The notes beneath the pieces were generated by a model that was not told where the DNA came from, did not search any database, and saw only the letters and a list, made by a program, of their open reading frames with translations. A stretch of 64,000 nucleotides of DNA from Anaerostipes sp. 992a (lineage in GTDB: Bacteria; Bacillota; Clostridia; Lachnospirales; Lachnospiraceae), in assembly GCF_001940245.1 (NCBI RefSeq), contig NZ_MJIG01000004.1, positions 248,001-312,000 of the forward strand, given 5' to 3'. Made by a program: the position numbers and the translations under genes. Numbering within the stretch: the stretch's first letter is position 1; each line of letters opens with the position of its first letter. Positions 26,558-34,958 of this stretch are shown piece after piece.

Positions 26558-27832
26558 CTAATAAGTATACGTCAGTTTATATGCTGCACTGGACTTACTG
26601 CTCACCTTTGAGATCTTAATATAATAGGTTCCCTTTGGTACATTGGTTCCTTTGATATAAGCTTCCATCTTCGCGGATTTTTTCCCTGTAATCTTCAGGC
26701 TTCTCATAACATCCCCATTGCTCTTACGAAGTTCCATCTTCACAGAAGCTCCTGGAGATACATATCCAGCAAAATCCATCTTCAGATTCTTACGGCTGGA
26801 TAAGGTGATCTTATACCAATGGCTGCTGCTGGAAGATGTAGACGCTGCCAGCGTACTGCTCTTAGAAGATCCTTTGGATAATTTAGTTGCCTTGGATTTT
26901 GAAGTTCCTGGAGTAGAGCTGTAAGAAGTCCTGCTACACTTGATTCCATAAATTGGTGCACTGGTTTGAACTTTTACATAATAATTCTTATCCCCTGACA
27001 CACCAAAATATGCCGTCTGATCCTTTAAGGCAATTTTAGAAGAAACTACGTTCTTCTTGCTATCCAACAAGGTTATATATACATTATAGTCTGCATCTGT
27101 GATATCAGCTGCTGTTACAGCCAAACGTCCTTTTTTAGAAACGTATTTCTTCCAATAGGAAGTAAGCTGATTGCCGCTTGAGTTGGTACCGGCTCCAATA
27201 CTAAAATTATTGCTGGCATAAGAAGATGCAAAGGTTCTGGATGTGGAGCTGGAAATGATACATCCAATGGCTCCATATGCTCCATTGGCAGAAGAAGAGG
27301 ATACATCAGTAAAACGAACATGATACTTCTTACCTTTTACAACAGGAACAAAACCTTTTACTGCCTGATTGGCTTCCAGACTCGATGTCATAGTGCCGAT
27401 TCTTTCATTATCGGAATCTCTGATAATATCAACTTTTGCTCGCCCCTCATTATTCTTACCTGCAAGCACTTCCAGATAAAACTTTCCGCTATAACCAGCA
27501 GTAAATGTACAATCTTCTACCTGACCTTTTGTATTCATGGCAAAAACCGTCAGATGATCTTCATCTGCCATATACTCTTCTAATTTTGCATATGTGTAAA
27601 CAACACCGGCTTCCATTTCCTGACTGCTTCCTACATTAGAAGCATTTTTTAATGTTCTCCTGCTCAATTGATCGACCAAAGCATCGGAAGCTTTCACATC
27701 AGATAAATCCCATTTTGTATCCGACTCTTTTCTTCCACTTACATTAGCAGAAGTATCCGCCCCAAATACTGTCATACTCATGAACAACGAAAATATCAGT
27801 CCTAAGCTGCATATTCTTCTGAAGATTTTCAT
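26558..27832 (-). CDS. Secreted protein with PPC-like C-terminal domain
   Basis: This 424-residue exported protein has a clear signal peptide (MKIFRRICSLGLIFSLFMSMTVFG). The mature part is Ser/Lys/Thr-rich and all-beta, and carries at least one domain resembling bacterial pre-peptidase C-terminal domains: SSHWYKITLSSRKNLKMDF ... GTYYIKISK. Those domains usually bind surfaces or other proteins, and no catalytic motif is visible. The start at 27832 has AAAGGAG 10 bases upstream, whereas twenty further in-frame codons upstream do not form a signal peptide. It is co-oriented with the two transglutaminase-like secreted proteins but separated from them by a terminator. Function is unknown. Confidence 0.8.
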   Translation of the reverse strand: MKIFRRICSLGLIFSLFMSMTVFGADTSANVSGRKESDTKWDLSDVKASDALVDQLSRRTLKNASNVGSSQEMEAGVVYTYAKLEEYMADEDHLTVFAMNTKGQVEDCTFTAGYSGKFYLEVLAGKNNEGRAKVDIIRDSDNERIGTMTSSLEANQAVKGFVPVVKGKKYHVRFTDVSSSSANGAYGAIGCIISSSTSRTFASSYASNNFSIGAGTNSSGNQLTSYWKKYVSKKGRLAVTAADITDADYNVYITLLDSKKNVVSSKIALKDQTAYFGVSGDKNYYVKVQTSAPIYGIKCSRTSYSSTPGTSKSKATKLSKGSSKSSTLAASTSSSSSHWYKITLSSRKNLKMDFAGYVSPGASVKMELRKSNGDVMRSLKITGKKSAKMEAYIKGTNVPKGTYYIKISKVSSKSSAAYKLTYTY

Positions 27833-27923
27833 ATTTGTAATTCTCCTTTCTGTTGCTATATTTACTTTTATATTATAACATAGGCAGTTCATAACAACAA
27901 GTTCGCTTTTAATGACACTTTTT

Positions 27924-27958
27924 GTTGCATAAGAAATCTGTCGAATTTCTTATGTAAC
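27924..27958. repeat. Near-perfect palindrome upstream of the PPC-domain gene
   Basis: GTTGCATAAGAAAT and ATTTCTTATGTAAC differ at one base and surround a 7-base centre. Flanking T5 and A5 runs extend the pairing. It lies between the etfA terminator and the start at 27832, so it may be an operator or leader hairpin. Confidence 0.55.
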
Positions 27959-27992
27959 AAAAAAGAGCACCCCTGTCAGGGTACTCTTTTAT
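27953..27992 (-). terminator. Terminator of the butyrate operon
   Basis: On the minus strand, AAAAGAGTACCC pairs with GGGGTGCTCTTTT (one G-T wobble), giving a 12-bp stem and then a run of T. It follows the etfA stop by about 25 bp. Confidence 0.88.
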
Positions 27993-28016
27993 TATAAAAG
28001 ATTATGGCAATCTAAA

Positions 28017-29054
28017 TTAGTTTAATTCAGCCTTTAAAGCTGCTGTTAATGCAGGAACGATTTTATTTAAATCTCCTACAATACCGTAATCAGCTACTTC
28101 GAAGATCGGTGCTGTTTCATCTTTGTTGATTGCAATAATGATATCAGATTCTTCCATACCTGCAACGTGCTGGATTGCTCCAGAAATACCGATTGCAAAG
28201 TAAACCTGAGGACGAACAGTTTTACCTGTCTGACCTACCTGAAGATCACGTGGTAACCAGCCGTTATCAACAACTGCACGAGAGCAGCTTACTTCTCCAC
28301 CTAATACTTCTGCTAAATCTTTTAAGATCTGGAAGTTTTCTGGAGAACCAACTCCACGTCCACCGGATACAAGGATCTTCGCATCCATAATATCTACAAC
28401 GTCAACAACAGATTTTACAACTTCCAGTACTTCTACATACTTGTTATCTGGAGTAAATCCTGGGTTGTATTCGATTACTTCTGCTTTAGCGCCTTCGATT
28501 CTGTCGATTGCCTGCATAACACCTGGACGAACAGTTGCCATCTGAGGACGATTATCAGGACAAGCGATTGTAGCGATTGTGTTACCACCGAAAGCTGGAC
28601 GAGTCATTAATAACTGGTTGTGTTTCTGTTCCTGACCTGGTCTTGCAACAAGTGGGAAATCACCAATTTCAAGAACAGTACAGTCAGCTGTTAAACCTGT
28701 AGCTACTCTAGCGGATACACGAGGACCTAAGTCACGTCCGATAGCTGTAGCACCAACTAATACGATTTCAGGTTTGTATTCATTGATTACAGAAGATAAT
28801 GCATGTGCATATGGTTCTGTTCTGTATACTTCTAATTCTGGATCGTCAACAACGATAACTTTATCTGCACCAAATGCAGCTAATTCATCAACTAATCCTT
28901 TTACGTTATTACCGATCAATACTGCTGTAACATCTGTATCTAAGTCTTTTGCTAATTCTTTTGCCTTACCCAGTAATTCAAAAGCGATGCCGCTTAACTC
29001 ATTATCTACCTGCTGAGCAAAGACATATACACCTTTATATTGTTCTAATCCCAT
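28017..29054 (-). CDS. etfA: Electron transfer flavoprotein alpha subunit
   Basis: This 345-residue subunit pairs with EtfB and Bcd. In clostridia the Bcd-EtfAB complex couples reduction of crotonyl-CoA to butyryl-CoA with reduction of ferredoxin by NADH (flavin-based electron bifurcation). The C-terminal FAD-binding part has SGGRGVGSPENF, RPQVYFAIGISGAIQHVAGM and INKDETAPIFEVADYGIVGDL, all typical of EtfA. The ATG at 29054 (MGLEQYKG) is preferred to a GTG four codons upstream, because GGTGA lies 6 bases before it. It is the last gene of the operon and follows etfB by 16 bp. Confidence 0.95.
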   Translation of the reverse strand: MGLEQYKGVYVFAQQVDNELSGIAFELLGKAKELAKDLDTDVTAVLIGNNVKGLVDELAAFGADKVIVVDDPELEVYRTEPYAHALSSVINEYKPEIVLVGATAIGRDLGPRVSARVATGLTADCTVLEIGDFPLVARPGQEQKHNQLLMTRPAFGGNTIATIACPDNRPQMATVRPGVMQAIDRIEGAKAEVIEYNPGFTPDNKYVEVLEVVKSVVDVVDIMDAKILVSGGRGVGSPENFQILKDLAEVLGGEVSCSRAVVDNGWLPRDLQVGQTGKTVRPQVYFAIGISGAIQHVAGMEESDIIIAINKDETAPIFEVADYGIVGDLNKIVPALTAALKAELN

Positions 29055-29070
29055 TATATTCACCACTTTC

Positions 29071-29853
29071 CTAAATTACATGTTTTTCTTTCAGTTTACC
29101 CATAAGGTAGTCAACAGCTTCTTCCGGATCAAGAGTTACAACTTCTCCTGCTCCTTTTCTTACTTTATCGGAAGCTTTTGCGATCTTAGTAGGAGATCCA
29201 TTTAAACCTAAGTTAGAATCATCTACATCTTTCAGATTTTTTCTTCCCCAAGTAGTAATTTCAGCTTCGAAAGCATCGAAGATTCCACCTGGTGTCATGT
29301 AACGTGGTTCATTTAATTCAGCCAATGCTGTAACCAGACATGGCATTTTTGCTTTTACTACATGATATCTGTCTTCGTACTGACGTTCAACGATTACGCT
29401 GTCGCCTTCGATTTTGATATCCTGTGCGTAAGAGATTACTGGAATATCAAGGTGTTCAGAAATCTGAGGACCTACCTGAGCAGTATCACCGTCAATAGCC
29501 TGACGTCCTGTAATGATCAAATCATAATCTAAGTTTCTGATTGCACCTGCAATAGTCGTAGATGTAGCCCATGTATCAGCTCCACCTAATACTCTATCAG
29601 TTACAAGAATTCCTTTGTCTGCTCCCATAGCCATAGCTTCACGAAGAACTTCTTCTGCTTTAGGCAGACCCATCGTTAATACTGTAACTTCTGCACCATA
29701 CTGATCTTTTAATCTTAATGCTGCTTCTAATCCTGCTTTGTCATCTGGATTCATGATTGTAAGCATTGCGCCTCTATCTAATGTACCATCTGGGTTAAAT
29801 TTAACGCCACCCTTAGTATCAGGTACCTGTTTTACACATACAACGATCTTCAC
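29071..29853 (-). CDS. etfB: Electron transfer flavoprotein beta subunit
   Basis: This 260-residue partner of EtfA starts with the family signature MKIVVCVKQVPDT and contains MNPDDKAGLEAALRLK and ITGRQAIDGDTAQVGPQ, the loop that contacts the nucleotide or flavin. In bifurcating Etfs the beta subunit holds the second, bifurcating FAD and binds NADH. The operon with bcd and crt supports the bifurcating butyrate type rather than a respiratory type. A purine-rich ribosome site precedes the ATG, and it lies 14 bp after bcd. Confidence 0.95.
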   Translation of the reverse strand: MKIVVCVKQVPDTKGGVKFNPDGTLDRGAMLTIMNPDDKAGLEAALRLKDQYGAEVTVLTMGLPKAEEVLREAMAMGADKGILVTDRVLGGADTWATSTTIAGAIRNLDYDLIITGRQAIDGDTAQVGPQISEHLDIPVISYAQDIKIEGDSVIVERQYEDRYHVVKAKMPCLVTALAELNEPRYMTPGGIFDAFEAEITTWGRKNLKDVDDSNLGLNGSPTKIAKASDKVRKGAGEVVTLDPEEAVDYLMGKLKEKHVI

Positions 29854-29867
29854 GATAAGTACCTCCC

Positions 29868-31019
29868 TTATTTAATAATATTTCCAGAAATAACCATGCG
29901 CTGTACTTCAGAAGTACCTTCATAGATTTCAGTAATCTTAGCATCACGCATCATACGTTCAACATCATATTCTCTGATGTATCCGTAACCACCATGTAAC
30001 TGAACAGCTTTTGTAGTTACTTCCATAGCAACTTCTGCTGCATATAATTTAGCCATAGCTGCTTCTACAGAGTAAACTTTCTGAGTAGCTTTTGCCATTG
30101 CTGCTTTATATACTAATAATTTAGCTGCTTCTACTTTTGTAGCCATATCAGCAATCTGGAATTGTGTGTTCTGGAATTTAGCAATAGAACGACCGAACTG
30201 TTTTCTTTCCTGAACATAAGCGATAGTTGCTTCTAATGCACCTTCAGCTAAACCAAGAGCCTGAGAAGCGATACCGATACGTCCACCGTCTAATGTGTGC
30301 ATAGCGATTCCAAAACCTTTACCCTGTTTACCTAACAGGTTTTCTTTAGGGATACGACAATCTTCGAAGATTAATTCATATGTAGCGGATCCACGGATAC
30401 CCATTTTCTTTTCTTTTGTTCCGAATGAGAATCCTGGAGTTCCTTTTTCAACGATGAAAGCAGAGATTTCTTTCATCTTTCTTCCGCGTTTTTCAACAAC
30501 GCCAGTAACAGCGATTACGATATAAACGTCAGCATATTTACCGTTTGTGATGAAACATTTGGATCCGTTGATTACCCATTCGTCACCATCTAAAACAGCT
30601 TTTGTCTGCTGTCCCTGAGCATCAGTACCAGCACCTGGTTCTGTTAAACCGAAAGCACCTAATTTTCTACCGGATGCTAAATCTGGGATATATTTCTGTT
30701 TCTGAGCTTCTGTACCATAAGTCTGGATTGGATCGATACATAAAGATGTATGTGCAGATACAATAACACCTGTTGTACCACAAACTTTTGATAATTCTTC
30801 AACACACATTACATATGTTAAAGGATCGCAGCCCTGTCCGCCATATTCTTTAGGAACAGGAATACCCATGAAGCCAGCTTTTGCCATCTTTTTAACAGTT
30901 TCTTCAGGGAACTGTTCGTTTTCGTCTGTTTCCTGTGCAAGAGGCTTAACTTCGTTTTCAGCAAATTCTTTGAATAAAGATCTTGCCATTTCATGTTTCT
31001 TACTTAATGTGAAATCCAT
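29868..31019 (-). CDS. bcd: Butyryl-CoA dehydrogenase
   Basis: This 383-residue flavoprotein of the acyl-CoA dehydrogenase family has the crotonyl-CoA reducing role in butyrate formation, together with EtfAB. Features include GAFGLTEPGAGTDAQGQ, which binds FAD and substrate, QLHGGYGYIREYDVERMMRDAKI, and the catalytic base Glu367 in YEGTSEVQR, the position used by short-chain acyl-CoA dehydrogenases. The start at 31019 (MDFTLSKKHE) has GGAGG at the right distance, and five extra upstream codons would overlap that site. It lies between hbd and etfB. Confidence 0.95.
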   Translation of the reverse strand: MDFTLSKKHEMARSLFKEFAENEVKPLAQETDENEQFPEETVKKMAKAGFMGIPVPKEYGGQGCDPLTYVMCVEELSKVCGTTGVIVSAHTSLCIDPIQTYGTEAQKQKYIPDLASGRKLGAFGLTEPGAGTDAQGQQTKAVLDGDEWVINGSKCFITNGKYADVYIVIAVTGVVEKRGRKMKEISAFIVEKGTPGFSFGTKEKKMGIRGSATYELIFEDCRIPKENLLGKQGKGFGIAMHTLDGGRIGIASQALGLAEGALEATIAYVQERKQFGRSIAKFQNTQFQIADMATKVEAAKLLVYKAAMAKATQKVYSVEAAMAKLYAAEVAMEVTTKAVQLHGGYGYIREYDVERMMRDAKITEIYEGTSEVQRMVISGNIIK

Positions 31020-31100
31020 CTTATATTCCTCCATAATTAATTTCTTACTCTCTTTCGCGGATTACTTTCGAAAGATATTTAAATTGCCATCCGACAATTA

Positions 31101-31940
31101 TTATTTGCTATAATCGTAGAAGCCGATACCTGTCTTACGACCTAATTTGCCACCACGTACCATTTTTCTTAATAATGGATGTGGACGATATTTAGAATCG
31201 CCTGTTTCATTGTATAATACTTCCATAATTGCTAAACAAACATCTAAACCAATTAAATCACCTAAAGCTAAAGGTCCCATAGGGTGGTTAGCACCTAATT
31301 TCATAGCTGTATCGATACCTTCTACAGAAGCAACACCATCTGCAAGGATACCAACTGCTTCGTTAACCATTGGGATTAAGATACGGTTAACTACGAATCC
31401 AGCAGCTTCTTCAACCTGAACTGGTACTTTTCCGATTTCTTCAGAAATTGCTTTAATTTTATCAACTACTTCTTCAGGAGTATTGATACCAGCGATTACT
31501 TCAACAAGCTTCATTACAGGAGCTGGGTTAAAGAAATGCATACCGATCATTGGACGATCAAGTCCTGCACCGATTTCTGTGATAGATAAAGAAGATGTAT
31601 TTGTTGCAAAGATACATTCAGGTTTGCAGATATCCTGTAATTCTTTGAATGTCTGTTTTTTGATTTCCATGTTTTCGATTGCAGCTTCAACTACTAAATC
31701 GCAATCTCCACAGATTTCTTTTGTTCCTGTTGTGATTTTTGCAAGAATTGCTTCTGCTTTATCAGCATCCATTTTTCCTTTTGCAACACGTTTTTCAAAA
31801 CCTTTTGCAATTTTATTTTTTCCGTTTGCTGCAAATTCATCATTGATGTCACAAAGACATACTTCATAACCTTCTGTCTGAGCAAATGCCTGAGCGATAC
31901 CGCTACCCATTGTACCTGCGCCGATAATTCCTACTTTCAT
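31101..31940 (-). CDS. hbd: 3-hydroxybutyryl-CoA dehydrogenase
   Basis: This 279-residue cytoplasmic enzyme reduces acetoacetyl-CoA to 3-hydroxybutyryl-CoA with NAD(P)H. The N-terminal Rossmann motif is [17 protein letters not shown] and the catalytic His135 is in [15 protein letters not shown]. The C-terminal dimerisation segment ends [13 protein letters not shown], as in clostridial Hbd. It is preceded by TAGGAGGAAAAGAAC before the ATG. A long perfect stem-loop (31980-32019) lies in the 99-bp gap from crt. Confidence 0.96.
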   Translation of the reverse strand: MKVGIIGAGTMGSGIAQAFAQTEGYEVCLCDINDEFAANGKNKIAKGFEKRVAKGKMDADKAEAILAKITTGTKEICGDCDLVVEAAIENMEIKKQTFKELQDICKPECIFATNTSSLSITEIGAGLDRPMIGMHFFNPAPVMKLVEVIAGINTPEEVVDKIKAISEEIGKVPVQVEEAAGFVVNRILIPMVNEAVGILADGVASVEGIDTAMKLGANHPMGPLALGDLIGLDVCLAIMEVLYNETGDSKYRPHPLLRKMVRGGKLGRKTGIGFYDYSK

Positions 31941-31979
31941 GTTCTTTTCCTCCTAGAAAATACTATAATTTGTATATTT

Positions 31980-32019
31980 CTTCAGTTCTCTTTCCATACA
32001 TATAGAAAGAGAACTGAAG
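31980..32019. repeat. 15-bp perfect stem-loop between crt and hbd
   Basis: CTTCAGTTCTCTTTC (31980-31994) and GAAAGAGAACTGAAG (32005-32019) are exact complements around a 10-base loop. On the operon (minus) strand the hairpin is not followed by a T-run, so it looks like an RNA-processing or stabilising element rather than a terminator. Confidence 0.8.
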
Positions 32020-32039
32020 GTGTTTTATTAGCTGTTTGA

Positions 32040-32825
32040 TTACTTATTCTGGAATCCACCTAAATCTTTGATTTTCTGCTTATTTAAGAATGCAGACATT
32101 CCGTTCTTCTGATCTTCAGATTCGAAGCAGCTTCCGAATAATTTTTCTTCAATTACGATAGCATCATCCATTGTAGCATCTAAACCATCGTTGATTGCTT
32201 TCTTACATGCACGAACTGCGATTGGTGCGTTGCTTGCGATCTTAGCTGCCATCTTCTTAGCTGCAGGAAGTAATTCTTCCTGTGTATAAACTGCATTCAC
32301 TAATCCAATTCTATAAGCTTCATCAGCTTTGATGTTGAATGCTGTGTAAATCATCTCTTTTGCTTTACCAACACCAACGATACGAGCCAATCTCTGAGTT
32401 CCGCCAAAACCTGGTGTGATTCCTAAACCAACTTCAGGCTGTCCAAAGATAGCATTGTCTGCGCAAAGTCTGATATCACAGCTCATAGCAATTTCACATC
32501 CGCCACCTAAAGCGAATCCGTTCACTGCAGCGATAACTGGAATTGGAAGAGTTTCAATCTTACGGAATACATCATTACCGATCTTACCGAATGCTTCTCC
32601 TTCTGCTTTTGTTAATGTGCTCATTTCTCCGATATCAGCACCAGCTACGAAAGATTTTTCTCCTGCTCCAGTTAAAATCAGTGCTCTTGTGTTGTCTAAA
32701 TCTACAGCATCGATCACTGCTTCTAAGTCTTTTAATACTTCGCTATTTAACGCATTTAATGCTTTTGGACGATTAATTGTGATTAAACCTACAAAACCTT
32801 CCTGTTCATATGTAACGAATCCCAT
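32040..32825 (-). CDS. crt: 3-hydroxybutyryl-CoA dehydratase (crotonase)
   Basis: This 261-residue enoyl-CoA hydratase family enzyme dehydrates 3-hydroxybutyryl-CoA to crotonyl-CoA. The oxyanion-hole segments AGADIGEM and NGFALGGGCEIAM are present. Both catalytic glutamates can be placed: Glu111 in GGGCEIA and Glu131 in GQPEVGLG. The length is the normal 260 residues. It is the second gene of the operon, 35 bp after thl, with GGAGAATCTACC before the ATG. Confidence 0.95.
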   Translation of the reverse strand: MGFVTYEQEGFVGLITINRPKALNALNSEVLKDLEAVIDAVDLDNTRALILTGAGEKSFVAGADIGEMSTLTKAEGEAFGKIGNDVFRKIETLPIPVIAAVNGFALGGGCEIAMSCDIRLCADNAIFGQPEVGLGITPGFGGTQRLARIVGVGKAKEMIYTAFNIKADEAYRIGLVNAVYTQEELLPAAKKMAAKIASNAPIAVRACKKAINDGLDATMDDAIVIEEKLFGSCFESEDQKNGMSAFLNKQKIKDLGGFQNK

Positions 32826-32860
32826 TGGTAGATTCTCCTTTCCAAATTGGCAATGATTAA

Positions 32861-34045
32861 TTAGTCTCTTTCAACGATTGTTGTACAACCCATTCCTCCA
32901 CCGATACACAGAGTAGCAAGACCCTTCTTAGCATCTCTCTTCTGCATTTCATGAAGTAATGTTACAAGAATACGGCATCCAGAAGCTCCTACAGGATGTC
33001 CTAATGCAATGGCACCACCGTTAACGTTAACTTTGCTCATATCGAATTTCAAATCTCTAGCTACTGCTAATGACTGAGTTGCGAAAGCTTCGTTTGCTTC
33101 AATTAAGTCCATATCGTCGATTGTTAAGTTTGCTTTTGCTAATGCTTTTGTTGTAGAAGCTACAGGTCCAACTCCCATGATAGTAGGATCAACTCCACCA
33201 AGAGCTCCTGTAACATATGTAGCCATAGGAGTAACGCCTAATTCTTTTGCTTTTTCTTCGCTCATAACAACAACTGCTGCTGCACCATCGTTGATACCAG
33301 AAGCGTTACCAGCTGTTACAACACCGCCTTCTTTTCCTGAACAACATCTTAAACCTGCAAGAGATTCAGCTGTTGTTCCAGGTCTTGGTCCTTCATCTGT
33401 ATCTACGATAACAGTTTTCTTTCTGGATTTTACTTCTACAGGAACGATTTCATCTTTGAATCTTCCTGATTCCTGAGCTGCTACTGCTTTCTGCTGAGAG
33501 CTTGCTGCAAATGCATCTAATTCTTCACGTTTCAGTCCCCACTGATCTGCTACGTTTTCAGCTGTGATCATCATGTGATAATTATTGAATGCATCTGTTA
33601 ATGCATCGTTAACCATTGTATCAACAACAACGCCGTTGTTCATACGGTATCCAAAACGTGCTTTCTGTAATGCATATGGAGCCATGGACATGTTTTCCAT
33701 ACCACCAGCAACAACGATATCAGCATCTCCTGCCTGAATCATCTGTGCAGCCATGTTTACACAGTTAAGACCAGAACCGCAAACTACGTTAACTGTAACT
33801 GCAGGTACTTCGATAGGAAGACCAGCTTTGATAGATGCCTGACGTGCAACGTTCTGTCCTAATCCAGCCTGGATTACACATCCCATGTATACGTGATCAA
33901 CCTGTTCTGGTGCAACGCCAGCTCTGTTAAGAGCTTCTTTAATTACGATAGATCCTAATACTGGTGCTGGAGTTGTGCTTAATCCTCCACCCATTTTTCC
34001 GATTGCTGTACGACATGCACCTGCAATAACAACTTTCTTTGCCAT
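32861..34045 (-). CDS. thlA: Acetyl-CoA acetyltransferase (thiolase)
   Basis: This 394-residue thiolase condenses two acetyl-CoA into acetoacetyl-CoA, the entry step of butyrate formation. The nucleophile Cys89 is in [12 protein letters not shown], the catalytic His350 in GHPVGASG, and the second Cys380 in CIGGGMG. Some clostridial thiolases have redox-sensitive cysteines near this region, which cannot be judged here. GGAGGTAACAG precedes the ATG. It is the first gene of the operon, after a promoter that overlaps a Rex-like site. Confidence 0.95.
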   Translation of the reverse strand: MAKKVVIAGACRTAIGKMGGGLSTTPAPVLGSIVIKEALNRAGVAPEQVDHVYMGCVIQAGLGQNVARQASIKAGLPIEVPAVTVNVVCGSGLNCVNMAAQMIQAGDADIVVAGGMENMSMAPYALQKARFGYRMNNGVVVDTMVNDALTDAFNNYHMMITAENVADQWGLKREELDAFAASSQQKAVAAQESGRFKDEIVPVEVKSRKKTVIVDTDEGPRPGTTAESLAGLRCCSGKEGGVVTAGNASGINDGAAAVVVMSEEKAKELGVTPMATYVTGALGGVDPTIMGVGPVASTTKALAKANLTIDDMDLIEANEAFATQSLAVARDLKFDMSKVNVNGGAIALGHPVGASGCRILVTLLHEMQKRDAKKGLATLCIGGGMGCTTIVERD

Positions 34046-34110
34046 AATCTGTTACCTCCATAATAAACTTTAACTATAACTTTTTCGTCCGGGTGTAACA
34101 CCCTTTCTTA

Positions 34111-34128
34111 GTGTTAATATTATCACAA
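34111..34128. promoter_or_regulatory. Rex-like operator at the butyrate operon promoter
   Basis: On the minus strand TTGTGATAATATTAACAC matches the Rex consensus TTGTTAA-N4-TTAACAA at 11 of 14 defined positions. The whole -10 box (34117-34122) lies inside it, a classical repressor position. In Clostridium, Rex controls the thl and crt-bcd-etfBA-hbd genes, which supports the reading. Confidence 0.5.
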
Positions 34129-34145
34129 TCTCTTTTTGTTTTCAA
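34117..34145 (-). promoter_or_regulatory. Promoter of the thl-crt-hbd-bcd-etfBA operon
   Basis: TTGAAA (34140-34145) and TAATAT (34117-34122) are separated by 17 bases. The leader of about 65 bases contains the perfect palindrome GGGTGT-T-ACACCC (34091-34103). The remaining part of the 391-bp gap up to ilvN shows only a weak hairpin. Confidence 0.75.
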
Positions 34146-34190
34146 TGCTATTTTTTTCACAACATATTACTGACAACTCTATTTTTTGTC

Positions 34191-34212
34191 GAAAAAACGG
34201 CTTATTTAAGCC
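34191..34212 (-). terminator. Weak terminator-like hairpin downstream of ilvN
   Basis: On the minus strand GGCTT-AAAT-AAGCC is followed by G and six T. It is 225 bp after the ilvN stop, so its role as the ilvBN terminator is uncertain. Confidence 0.4.
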
Positions 34213-34436
34213 ATTTTCTGTACATCTTTACTAAAAACTATAATTGTACTTTTTCTAATACAATGACTTTTCTATCATTTTTTTGAATGTTTTCTATTAT
34301 TTACACAGAAAATACTTTCATCATTTCCGGTTCTTTCCAAATGAGTTTTTAGCCTTTTTGTCTTTTTGTCAACAAAATAACAAATTTGATAGTCAAATCA
34401 ATCAGAACTCATAGCTTTTCGATATTCATCTACCTT

Positions 34437-34946
34437 TTAGCGTTCTACAATTGAAATAGACTCGATGGCAACTCCACCGCCTCTGACCACTTCAATCCGG
34501 CCACTGAATTTATCGTTGAAGAAATTGATAATATTATCATTCTTTCCTTCCGTATGAAGAGATTCTATTAACACATTATCCTTACCATAATCTACCACAC
34601 GAAAACGGAATACATCTGCCATCTGAAAGATCTCGTTCTTCTCCTGAAGACTGCAGCCCTTCACTTTTATGAAAAGAACTTCCTTCATGCGAATTGGAAC
34701 TGCCGTATAATCCATAACCTTGATTACTTCCACACTTCGGTTCAATTGCTTTTTGATCTGTTCAAAGGTAGCATCATCACTGGTTACCGCGATAGTCATT
34801 CGCGATACGGTTTCATCCTCGGTAGTTCCTACTGTCAGGCTCTTCAGATTATATGATTTTCCAGAAAAAAGGCCTGCGATCCGGGCCAGAACTCCTACCC
34901 GGTTTTCTACATACAAAGAAATCCATCTTTTTTTCATTTCTCCCAT
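34437..34946 (-). CDS. ilvN: Acetolactate synthase small (regulatory) subunit
   Basis: This 169-residue regulatory subunit of acetohydroxyacid synthase binds valine and stimulates the large subunit. Its N-terminal ACT domain has the pattern WISLYVENRVGVLARIAGLF with SYNLKSLTVG, and a second C-terminal ACT-like domain ends GGGVAIESISI. The AGGAGG site and ATG follow the ilvB stop by 12 bp, so the two are coupled. It is the last gene of the co-directional scpAB-ilvBN stretch. Confidence 0.93.
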   Translation of the reverse strand: MGEMKKRWISLYVENRVGVLARIAGLFSGKSYNLKSLTVGTTEDETVSRMTIAVTSDDATFEQIKKQLNRSVEVIKVMDYTAVPIRMKEVLFIKVKGCSLQEKNEIFQMADVFRFRVVDYGKDNVLIESLHTEGKNDNIINFFNDKFSGRIEVVRGGGVAIESISIVER

Positions 34947-34958
34947 GTTCTCTTCCTC

